The notes beneath the pieces are model-generated. The model ran no database searches. It was not told the DNA's origin and was given only the letters and a program-made list of their open reading frames with translations. Made by a program: the position numbers and the translations under genes. Below are positions 34,341 to 41,385 of a stretch of DNA of 64,000 nucleotides, piece by piece (position 1 is the first letter of the stretch; each line of letters starts with the position of its first letter). Source of the stretch: an uncultured Flavobacteriales bacterium (GTDB taxonomy: Bacteria > Bacteroidota > Bacteroidia > Flavobacteriales_D > Sanyastnellaceae); assembly GCA_905478795.1 (NCBI GenBank), contig CAJQJX010000016.1:20139-84138 (forward strand), given 5' to 3'.

Positions 34341-34371
34341 AAAGAAAAAGGGGAGCAACGCCCCCCCTTTT
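34341..34371 (-). terminator. Intrinsic terminator of the GH5 gene
   Basis: Arms AAAAGGGG (34346-34353) and CCCCTTTT (34364-34371) pair around a 10-base loop. Read on the minus strand the stem is followed by a T-rich tract (CCCCTTTTTC). It lies about 40 bases past the GH5 stop and could work in both directions. Confidence 0.7.
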
Positions 34372-34411
34372 GAATGATCCAATGACCGCAGAGTTCTGCC
34401 GGCTGCCTTAC

Positions 34412-37168
34412 TCAGCGAATGGGCTTGAGAAAGCGACCTGTATTGATCGTGCCATCCTCTCGGTGCACAAAGACTTCGTACACCCCTGCAGCCAATCCCT
34501 GCAGGGAGAGCTTTTCTTCAATGCTCAAGACATCATAGTAGGTCTCTCCAAATACCGGACGCCCCTGTGCATCGTAAATCGACAAGGTCAAATTCTGAGG
34601 AAAGAACACTGAGAACGCCACGGTCACCTCGCCGGTTTGAACCGGATTGGGATAGGCGAGCACCGTTTGGAATGAGGTAAACCCGCCGTCTTCCACTTCG
34701 TCCTTGTAATCAAACTCGTACCAATTCAAATTGAACGGAGCGTCTTGAACAATGACCCTTAAGGTGTAGATGCCCGCATCGATGTTGACCTCTCTGGTCG
34801 ATGTCGCCCACGTTTGCCAGCCCCCGGTAGCCGAGAGTTGAAAGTTGCCCAAGCCCGTGACCTGCCCGTCTTCTGTAACCAGCTCCATCGTCAATGACCC
34901 CGCACTCTCTGATGCGGTGCGAATGTTCACATCGTAATCCCCGGAGTAGCGCACATTGACCTTGTATTCCATCACATCCCCGGCATCGAGAAAGCCCACA
35001 TTCTGTCCCCCTCCATTGTCGCTGGTCACCTCCAATTCCACACCCGTTTGCAGGCTAAACTCCTCGGCCTCAATCCAACCGGGAATGGCAAAACGGAAGT
35101 CTAAATCATTGAATACCTCTGCATTCACAAACGCGGACAACGAACCACCATCGGGCTCAGCGACCGAACTCCCATTGTATGACAAGGTCAAATCCATCGT
35201 GGCGTCCATGCCTTCCTGTACATCCAAAATGATCACCCGGTCTGCTTCAGCATCAGCCTGCATACCCAGCAAAGTCAGGGGCGTTCCGTCGGCGTAGAGG
35301 ATGAAATCTTCTGCAGCATCCAAAAGCGGTAACTGCAACGGTTTGTTGAGCGTCACGGCAACCTGCTGTGGCCCCAAGGTTTTCGCATTGACCAACGAAA
35401 GGTCAACTTCCGATGCTGGTGTTCCGGTAAAAGAGAAGTCAAAATGGCTCACTTCGAACCCCCCTTCGTCGGCCCAAAACACCAATCCTACCAGCCCCTC
35501 ATCGAAGTAAACATCCTCGACCGTGACCGTTTGCCACCCACCCGGAATACTGGAAATCGGCAACTCCACATATCCGGAGACATCCCCACCGGCCGTTTCA
35601 AAGTGCACCAATCCCGGCGCAATGCCACCGGAGACTCGCATGCGGATGTCATACAGGCCTGCTGACTGAACGTTGACGGTGTACTTCATCCATTCGTCTG
35701 TAGCCAGCCAACTCACCTTATAGCCGTTGCTATGGACAGGGTCTGTAGCAAAAGTGATGTCGACGCCATCATTGCGGTATTGCCACCCCGAATTCCACTC
35801 CGTGTAGTTACCGGTGCTCACGTGATAGTTGGCCACCTGGATATCTCCGTAAGCCGACCCCACGACACCCATATCAAAATCTGTGGCATGAATGATTCCA
35901 GGGATGTACTGGTCTGCCTCAAAAGGAATGCTTTCATCGGACTGGACCTGTCGGAACATGGCGTCAACCACGTTTTCTTGACGCAGACAGTTCTCGAACT
36001 TGAGCTTCTCTGCCAAATCCATCAGGGCGTCCGTGGCAAACTGAGCGGAAGGCTGCGCGGCGTCTCCACTCCAGTAATCCAATAAAACTTGGTACTCAGG
36101 GCTCTTCACAATGGACAAGGGTGCCGAGATGCTCGCCACTTTCTTCAACGGCCACCAGGCCCAACCGATGTCCAAGCCTTCCAACAAGTGGATGGCATCG
36201 CGAAACCAAACATTGGAATTCTCCCCGCTCTCACCCAGGTAGAGCGGCACGTTGTATGCATCACGCAGACCGGTCGCGAAATTCATAGACCCCTCATCGT
36301 TGATGCTCCAATACTTGTGAGGAGAATAGACCAAGTTGTCGTCCCAAGGTGGTGTCAAACCCGAGAAATCATTGGCCCACCAGTTGCCCTCAATAAAGAT
36401 GATGTGGTCGGGGTCCACGGAGCGTATGCTGTCCGTGCACTGCACGTATAGACTCCGCAAAGCTGTGCCGCCCGGCAAGTCCCAATTGGGTTCGTTCAGC
36501 AGGTCATATCCAGCCACCCAATCCTCGTCGACGTAGTGCTCGGCAAGGCGCTTCCACAAGGCCGCCATCTTGTTGCGGTTTTCCACGCTTTCCCACAATG
36601 AGGGTTTGGTCGGATCGTAATCCGAAATGGCCGCGTCATAACCCTGTCCTCCAGGCGCACCGTGCAAATCCAAGACCACGTACATCTCGTTTTGCTTACA
36701 CCATGAAACCAGACTGTCGCTCAATTGGAAACCCAATTCCAACCAAGTGTTTTCACCTTCAACAGGCTCATCCTCAATGGGCAGGGTAAATAAATTGTAG
36801 TGCATGGGCAGTCGGACCGAATTGAATCCCCACGCCTTCATGGCGTCAATGTCAGCCCTGGTTACATGGTTTTGAAGCCATGCGGTGTAGAATTCATCCG
36901 TTGCATCCTCACCAATTAACTGCTCAATCTTGTTTCGGATCTCGTATTGCGCATTGGCAAAACCCGCGGTTTGAAGCATGTAGCCCTCTTGGAGCATCCA
37001 ACCACCAAGCCCCATCCCCCGCAATAAAAAAGGCTCACCCGCTTCATTGACAATTAGTGGTCCCTCGGTTGAAAGCCGATGCTGCCCCTGCAAAGACCCG
37101 GGTACCATCACCGCACAAAACAGTCCAATGAATGCCGCTAAAACGAAAACGATTCTGTGTCGAAGCAT
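34412..37168 (-). CDS. Secreted GH5 glycanase with two CBM6-like domains and T9SS type A domain
   Basis: 918 residues. The signal peptide (about 5-29) is followed by a GH5 barrel (about 35-375): LRGMGLGGWMLQEGY (49-63), RLPMHYN, acid/base Glu226 in DLLNEPN, and nucleophile Glu313 in YLGESGEN. The RGMGLGGW start resembles exo-beta-1,3-glucanase-like and related GH5 subfamilies. A CBM6-like domain (about 420-575) has a WNSGWQYRNDGVDI ligand segment. An Ig-like linker domain (575-680) and a second CBM6-like domain (about 685-825; IEAEEFSLQTGVELEV, DAGDVMEYKVNV) follow. The T9SS domain (about 840-918) starts YPNPVQTGEV. It is divergent from the GH16 gene (160 bases between starts) and next to the susCD operon, so beta-glucan is the likely substrate. 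Confidence 0.88.
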   Translation of the reverse strand: MLRHRIVFVLAAFIGLFCAVMVPGSLQGQHRLSTEGPLIVNEAGEPFLLRGMGLGGWMLQEGYMLQTAGFANAQYEIRNKIEQLIGEDATDEFYTAWLQNHVTRADIDAMKAWGFNSVRLPMHYNLFTLPIEDEPVEGENTWLELGFQLSDSLVSWCKQNEMYVVLDLHGAPGGQGYDAAISDYDPTKPSLWESVENRNKMAALWKRLAEHYVDEDWVAGYDLLNEPNWDLPGGTALRSLYVQCTDSIRSVDPDHIIFIEGNWWANDFSGLTPPWDDNLVYSPHKYWSINDEGSMNFATGLRDAYNVPLYLGESGENSNVWFRDAIHLLEGLDIGWAWWPLKKVASISAPLSIVKSPEYQVLLDYWSGDAAQPSAQFATDALMDLAEKLKFENCLRQENVVDAMFRQVQSDESIPFEADQYIPGIIHATDFDMGVVGSAYGDIQVANYHVSTGNYTEWNSGWQYRNDGVDITFATDPVHSNGYKVSWLATDEWMKYTVNVQSAGLYDIRMRVSGGIAPGLVHFETAGGDVSGYVELPISSIPGGWQTVTVEDVYFDEGLVGLVFWADEGGFEVSHFDFSFTGTPASEVDLSLVNAKTLGPQQVAVTLNKPLQLPLLDAAEDFILYADGTPLTLLGMQADAEADRVIILDVQEGMDATMDLTLSYNGSSVAEPDGGSLSAFVNAEVFNDLDFRFAIPGWIEAEEFSLQTGVELEVTSDNGGGQNVGFLDAGDVMEYKVNVRYSGDYDVNIRTASESAGSLTMELVTEDGQVTGLGNFQLSATGGWQTWATSTREVNIDAGIYTLRVIVQDAPFNLNWYEFDYKDEVEDGGFTSFQTVLAYPNPVQTGEVTVAFSVFFPQNLTLSIYDAQGRPVFGETYYDVLSIEEKLSLQGLAAGVYEVFVHREDGTINTGRFLKPIR

Positions 37169-37250
37169 GACGTGAAATTAACGTCAACTTGGGCAGTAAG
37201 TGTCCAAAGAACACTACATATTTCATCACATCATTACAAACGGGCCAACG

Positions 37251-37267
37251 GAGGGGACAGACCCCTC
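37251..37267 (+). promoter_or_regulatory. Inverted repeat in the GH5-GH16 divergent promoter region
   Basis: GAGGGG-acaga-CCCCTC is a perfect 6-bp inverted repeat 61 bases upstream of the GH16 ATG and 82 bases from the GH5 start. It may be an operator serving both genes or a leader hairpin for GH16. No T run follows, so it is unlikely to be a terminator. Confidence 0.35.
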
Positions 37268-37328
37268 AAAACTTCGATTTAACGCAACATTCCGGCACTA
37301 TCTTTCAGCTTTCAGACCCGGAAGAAAC

Positions 37329-38504
37329 ATGAAACCTGCATTGTTCATCTGCACGCTTGGAGCGCTTTTAGGGATCATCGGCTGCACCCCAGAAGAAGCC
37401 CCTATTGTCGTCCCTGAAATTCAGTTCCCCATCGACATCAACGGATTGGAGAACGAAGAAAACCGGTTCTTCGAATTCCCTCTGGTGCTCAACCAGTCCA
37501 CCACAAGGGACGTGACCGTCTACTTCGAAACACGGCCCCTGACCGCAGAGGAAGACACCGACTTCATTCCATCACAGGATTCGCTCATCATCCCTTGTGG
37601 AACCGCTTCTGCCACCATTTCTGTAGAAATCGTGATCGATGACTTCATCGAAGAAGACGAGCAATTTCGGGTCGTCATTACGGGCTCAAAAGGTGCGCTT
37701 TTAGCGGGTGGTGTTCAAGAGGCCATCGGCACCATCATCAATGACGACACGCTTTTTGGTATAGACAATGCAGGTCATGTATCTGCCGATAGCTATCCTG
37801 GGAAGACCCTGGTTTGGTCCGACGAATTCGACGGCGATGCCATCGATCTCCAAAACTGGACGTACGACCTCGGCGCAAGCGGATGGGGCAACCAAGAGCT
37901 TCAGAACTACACATCCAACAGCGAGAATTCCTATGTCTCTGATGGCAACCTGTTCATTGTCGCCAAACAAGAAGGCATTCACTACAGCTCTGCCCGGATG
38001 AAGTCTATTGGGTTGCAGGAGTTTCAGTATGGACGCATTGATGTGCGGGCCATACTCCCCTACGGCCAAGGCATTTGGCCCGCCATCTGGATGCTGGGCG
38101 CCAACTTCCCCTCCTCGGGCTGGCCTTCTTGCGGTGAAATCGACATCATGGAGCTCATAGGTTCTTCGCCAAACACCGTGCATGGCACCATCCATTTTGG
38201 AGCCGATTGGACCCAACACAACTATGTGGGCCAAGGCACAAGCCTGCCCTTTGGAGAAACTTTCGCCGACGAATTCCACGTTTTCTCCATCGATTGGAGC
38301 TCTGAAGGAATCACCTGGTACATCGACGATCAACCCTTCTATTCGGTCACCTCAGGGGTCACCGGAGGCCAACCCTACCCTTTCGACAACCCCTTCTTCT
38401 TTATCCTCAACATCGCCGTGGGCGGTCAGTGGCCCGGCTATCCCGATGCCACCACCACCTTCCCTCAGTTTATGGCTGTGGACTACGTGAGGGTATTCCA
38501 ATAA
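37329..38504 (+). CDS. GH16 laminarinase-type lipoprotein with Calx-beta domain
   Basis: 391 residues from ATG 37329; the frame is open 43 codons further upstream but without export signal. Lipobox GIIGC (Cys19). Residues about 28-140 form a Calx-beta-like domain (VYFETRPLTAEEDTDF, DDFIEEDEQFRVVI). The GH16 domain (about 158-391) includes LVWSDEFDG, the WGNQELQNYT segment typical of beta-1,3-glucanases, and the catalytic GEIDIMELIG with nucleophile Glu270 and acid/base Glu275 (E-I-D-I-M-E, the bulged laminarinase form). It ends AVDYVRVFQ. It would make the first endo-cuts in laminarin at the outer surface, feeding SusCD. Lipoprotein anchoring contrasts with T9SS export of the divergent GH5 partner. 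Confidence 0.92.
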   Translation: MKPALFICTLGALLGIIGCTPEEAPIVVPEIQFPIDINGLENEENRFFEFPLVLNQSTTRDVTVYFETRPLTAEEDTDFIPSQDSLIIPCGTASATISVEIVIDDFIEEDEQFRVVITGSKGALLAGGVQEAIGTIINDDTLFGIDNAGHVSADSYPGKTLVWSDEFDGDAIDLQNWTYDLGASGWGNQELQNYTSNSENSYVSDGNLFIVAKQEGIHYSSARMKSIGLQEFQYGRIDVRAILPYGQGIWPAIWMLGANFPSSGWPSCGEIDIMELIGSSPNTVHGTIHFGADWTQHNYVGQGTSLPFGETFADEFHVFSIDWSSEGITWYIDDQPFYSVTSGVTGGQPYPFDNPFFFILNIAVGGQWPGYPDATTTFPQFMAVDYVRVFQ

Positions 38505-38587
38505 CCCGGCAGCAGAGGGCAGGAAAAAAGGAGGTTCAGCGCCCCCCTGGCTACACTCACATCTGCGGTTTGAGGCCTAAATACAGT

Positions 38588-38649
38588 CGGGGTCTGACGG
38601 TGGTGCAGACATGCCTTTGAGACATGCCGGCCACCAACGTCAAACCCCG
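38588..38649. repeat. Long imperfect hairpin with internal direct repeats between convergent genes
   Basis: Two 18-nt arms (38588-38605 and 38632-38649; CGGGGTCTGACGGTGGTG and CACCAACGTCAAACCCCG) pair with only two mismatches. The 26-nt loop holds two copies of AGACATGCC (38607-38615 and 38620-38628). The element sits in the 189-base gap between the GH16 stop and the CDGSH stop. The arm quality exceeds that of a usual terminator, and there is no T run. It may be a structured RNA, a REP-like element or a transcription barrier. Confidence 0.55.
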
Positions 38650-38693
38650 AACATCATCGTGCCATCCCAACATAGGCGTGGCGTGATCCAGAT

Positions 38694-38942
38694 TTAACCG
38701 GCCAAATGAGAACCGTCGCAGTAAGGCGGATTCTTGGTCTTCTTGCAAGTGCACATGGCCGCTTTCCCATCTTCCTTGGCCTCAAAAACCTGAGGTGCAA
38801 AGGAAGACCCCTTGTGAGCGCCATTGCACCAAGGCTGGTTGGCCGAAAGCCCGCAAGAACACCAGGCATAGGTGCTGCCTTTGAGGAGGTCTTGCATGAC
38901 GGGGCGGTCCCCTGCTGATTTGGGTTCGTTCATCACAGCCAT
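38694..38942 (-). CDS. CDGSH iron-sulfur protein with two cluster motifs
   Basis: 82 residues. Two C-x-C-x8-C-x3-H motifs are complete: CSCGLSANQPWCNGAH (Cys28, Cys30, Cys39, His43) and CTCKKTKNPPYCDGSH (Cys64, Cys66, Cys75, His79). Each would bind a 2Fe-2S cluster, as in MitoNEET-like and bacterial tandem CDGSH proteins, which are linked to redox sensing and iron or sulfur handling. The start overlaps the stop of the YceI gene by one base (TAATG), indicating coupling; a second ATG at 38933 is possible. A Crp/Fnr-type regulator lies upstream on the same strand, which would fit a redox or stress theme (inference). Confidence 0.92.
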   Translation of the reverse strand: MAVMNEPKSAGDRPVMQDLLKGSTYAWCSCGLSANQPWCNGAHKGSSFAPQVFEAKEDGKAAMCTCKKTKNPPYCDGSHLAG

Positions 38943-39508
38943 TATTTGGTTTCCAGCTTCACAATGAGCTTGATCTCATCCTGAATGGCATCATCGCCCA
39001 GGTTGTCAAAAAAGGACCCAGAGCCATAACGGACGTCAAACTCTGCACGGTCAATCGTGAACTCCCCTTCATAGCTGCCCGCCTTGCGGGTCACGTCAAA
39101 TGAAACAGGCTTTGAATTCCCTTTAATGGTCGCCACAGCGCTCACCTTCGCTTGGTTGTTTTTGAAGGCTGTCGCCGACTTGATCACAAGCTTGGCCGTT
39201 GGGTGGGTCTCCACAGCAAAAAAGTCGTCTGACTTCAGGTGTCCCATGAGGTTGTTTCCAACCCCTGCAGGTAGGTCTGCATTGGTCATACTCATCATGT
39301 CAATGATGAATTCTCCGCCAGTGATGTTCCCTGATTTGAGATTCAGGACACCGCTTTGCAATTGAATGGCCCCGTTGTGCATTTTACCCACCACATTGCC
39401 ACCCTCCCAGGCAATGCTAGAGGCTTGAGTGTTGATGGTCACCGACTGACCAAACAAATTGCCGCCCATGATGAGGCTGACCCACATGAGGATTTTAGAT
39501 GTTTTCAT
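38942..39508 (-). CDS. YceI-family periplasmic lipid-binding-like protein
   Basis: 188 residues with a signal peptide (about 1-20, MKTSKILMWVSLIMGGNLFG). A YceI lipocalin-like fold follows: VTINTQASSIAWEGGNVVGK at the start of the domain, GGEFIIDMMSMTN, LMGHLKSDDFFAVETHPTAK (the characteristic HLKSxDFFD-type segment), and a closing DEIKLIVKLETK. The family binds isoprenoid-type lipids and is often induced by stress. Its stop overlaps the start of the CDGSH gene, forming an operon, and the Crp/Fnr-type regulator gene ends 60 bases upstream of its start on the same strand. Confidence 0.92.
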   Translation of the reverse strand: MKTSKILMWVSLIMGGNLFGQSVTINTQASSIAWEGGNVVGKMHNGAIQLQSGVLNLKSGNITGGEFIIDMMSMTNADLPAGVGNNLMGHLKSDDFFAVETHPTAKLVIKSATAFKNNQAKVSAVATIKGNSKPVSFDVTRKAGSYEGEFTIDRAEFDVRYGSGSFFDNLGDDAIQDEIKLIVKLETK

Positions 39509-39568
39509 GATAGAGATTTATTGAAGGTCAAAGCTGCCCCTTTAGGACTGCGCCTCCGTTCACCTCGA

Positions 39569-40072
39569 TTAACTTCTCCCCCCTGTCACCCGCTCACGGC
39601 GGAGCTTACTCAAGGCTTGAGGAGTAATGCCTAAGTAAGACGCTATGAGCTTCTGCGAGATCCTTGCAGACAGATCAGGATAGGTCTCCAAGAAATATTC
39701 ATAACGCTCCAAAGCACTGTTGCTCATCATCATAAGCACACGTCTCTGAAGTGATCCCGCGCGCCTGTATAGCTGTTTAAAGTGAGCGGATGCTTCTTCT
39801 GAAGACACATTGGAATTCCCTTCAAGGATGGAAACCCGCTGCACTTTACTGTCTTCCAAGGCCTCAATGATCAAAACGCCCGGCTTCTGAAAACCCAAGG
39901 CGTCCAAATCTGATATCAACCAACCTTCTGGGGCAAACAAAAAGGTGTGCTCCTTGCCCAATTCATCCAAAAAATAAGCGCGCAACAGTCCTTCACTGAC
40001 TTGGAATACATGGGTAGGGATGACGCCGGATTCTTGCAACACTTCGCCTTTTAGAACGGTCGTTAACTCCAT
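39569..40072 (-). CDS. Crp/Fnr-family transcriptional regulator
   Basis: 167 residues, slightly short for the family. The N-terminal part is a cyclic-nucleotide-binding-like beta-roll (LKGEVLQESGVIPTHVFQVS, LRAYFLDELGKEHTFLF), missing the first strands usually seen. The C-terminal helix-turn-helix is KLIASYLGITPQALSKLRRE (about 140-160). No Cys cluster is present, so it is not a classical Fnr oxygen sensor. Bacteroidota carry many such regulators with unknown ligands. It is followed by yceI and CDGSH genes on the same strand and is divergent from a flavoprotein gene, with a perfect 12-bp palindrome between them as candidate operator. Confidence 0.88.
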   Translation of the reverse strand: MELTTVLKGEVLQESGVIPTHVFQVSEGLLRAYFLDELGKEHTFLFAPEGWLISDLDALGFQKPGVLIIEALEDSKVQRVSILEGNSNVSSEEASAHFKQLYRRAGSLQRRVLMMMSNSALERYEYFLETYPDLSARISQKLIASYLGITPQALSKLRRERVTGGRS

Positions 40073-40108
40073 GGCACGAATTAAGATTGGAAACGAGACA
40101 AATCAATA

Positions 40109-40120
40109 CAGTCCGGACTG
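40109..40120. promoter_or_regulatory. Perfect 12-bp palindrome between Crp/Fnr gene and flavoprotein gene
   Basis: CAGTCCGGACTG is fully self-complementary. It lies 36 bases from the regulator start and 15 bases from the flavoprotein ATG, just before TAATTTTC (40124-40131), which resembles a -7 box. A binding site for the adjacent regulator is plausible. Confidence 0.4.
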
Positions 40121-40135
40121 GCCTAATTTTCGGAT

Positions 40136-41350
40136 ATGGATAGCGGGCAGAAGGTGGCAGTGATTGGTGGCGGTGCAGCGGGCTTCTTTGCCGCCTTGTC
40201 CGCCGCCGAGCATCACCCCAATGCCTCCGTGGTATTGTTCGAGAAATCCAACAAACTCTTGGCCAAAGTCAAGGTGTCTGGGGGAGGACGGTGCAACGTC
40301 ACGCACGCATGCTTCTCTCCGGCACTGCTGTCCAAAAACTACCCCCGGGGCGGCAAACAACTCAAAAAAGCCTTTTCCTCTTTTCACGCCGAGCACACCG
40401 TTGACTGGTTCACTTCGCGGGGCGTTCCCCTCAAAACAGAGGACGATGGGCGCATGTTTCCTCAGGCGAACACCTCCCAAGCCATCATAGACTGTTTGAT
40501 GAATGCGTCACAATCAGCTGGCATTGAGATTCGAATGTCTTCGCCGGTTACGGCCATCCATTCTTCGTCACAAGACCACAGCGGATTTGAACTTCACGGC
40601 GAGCGGTTCGACCGCATCATCGTGGCAACCGGCGGTAGCCCAAAGTCCACCGGCTTCGATTGGCTGCGGGCCTTGGGCCACAGCATCAGTGACCCTGTAC
40701 CCTCGCTGTTCACCTTTAATATGCCCGGAGAATCCGTAACCGAGCGAATGGGCTTGGTGGTGCACAACGCCATCGTCCGCATCCAAGGCACCAAACTCTC
40801 CCACCAAGGACCCGTGCTCATCACGCACTGGGGCATGAGCGGCCCAGCTGTTCTGAAGCTGTCCGCCTGGGGCGCCCGCGAACTGGAACAGCGGGGTTAC
40901 GGCTTTACCATTCAAGTGAACTGGGTGGGCCTGCCCAACGAGGCTGAGGTCTTGGAGACCATAGAGGCCGTGTCCAACGTGGCCCGCAAAAAGAAAATGG
41001 TCAATGCCTGTCCGTTTGACCTGCCCAAGAATTTCTGGACCTATCTGCTCGAGAAATCAGGACTGGACCCCGACAGCCCTTGGATGGAGCTCGGCAAAAA
41101 AGGACGCAACAGGTTGGCCAACACAATGCTGAACGACACCTACACGGTGAAAGGAAAAACCACTTTTAAGGAGGAGTTTGTGACCTGTGGAGGGGTCATG
41201 TTGGGGGAAGTTGACTTCAAAACCATGCAAAGCCGGGTCGTTCCTGGCCTGTATTTCGCCGGCGAAGTACTCGACGTCGATGGCATCACCGGAGGGTTCA
41301 ATTTTCAGGCAGCCTGGACAACGGGATTCGTTGCCGGCCAGCTGCAATGA
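40136..41350 (+). CDS. HI0933/BaiN-family FAD-dependent oxidoreductase
   Basis: 404 residues. The N-terminal FAD-binding fold starts VAVIGGGAAGFFAAL (7-21). The family signature KVKVSGGGRCNVTH (about 43-56) follows, and the second FAD contact is YFAGEVLDVDGITGGFNFQA near the end, with AWTTGFVAG closing it. The length matches the YhiN/HI0933 flavoprotein family, whose physiological substrates are mostly unknown; one member (BaiN) reduces bile-acid intermediates. A cytoplasmic location is expected. It is divergent from the Crp/Fnr gene and may be controlled through the palindrome between them. Confidence 0.9.
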   Translation: MDSGQKVAVIGGGAAGFFAALSAAEHHPNASVVLFEKSNKLLAKVKVSGGGRCNVTHACFSPALLSKNYPRGGKQLKKAFSSFHAEHTVDWFTSRGVPLKTEDDGRMFPQANTSQAIIDCLMNASQSAGIEIRMSSPVTAIHSSSQDHSGFELHGERFDRIIVATGGSPKSTGFDWLRALGHSISDPVPSLFTFNMPGESVTERMGLVVHNAIVRIQGTKLSHQGPVLITHWGMSGPAVLKLSAWGARELEQRGYGFTIQVNWVGLPNEAEVLETIEAVSNVARKKKMVNACPFDLPKNFWTYLLEKSGLDPDSPWMELGKKGRNRLANTMLNDTYTVKGKTTFKEEFVTCGGVMLGEVDFKTMQSRVVPGLYFAGEVLDVDGITGGFNFQAAWTTGFVAGQLQ

Positions 41351-41385
41351 CCACTGCGGCCTAAAGTCAGCACTACCTCGGCGCC

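Larger units (their letters stand above)
34100..34411. other. 312-base intergenic region between PKD lipoprotein and GH5 gene
   Basis: It contains two transcription terminators pointing at each other (34126-34156 and 34341-34371) and a small hairpin GGCGCA-gcc-TGCGCC at 34313-34327. No gene is supported on either strand. Confidence 0.7.
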
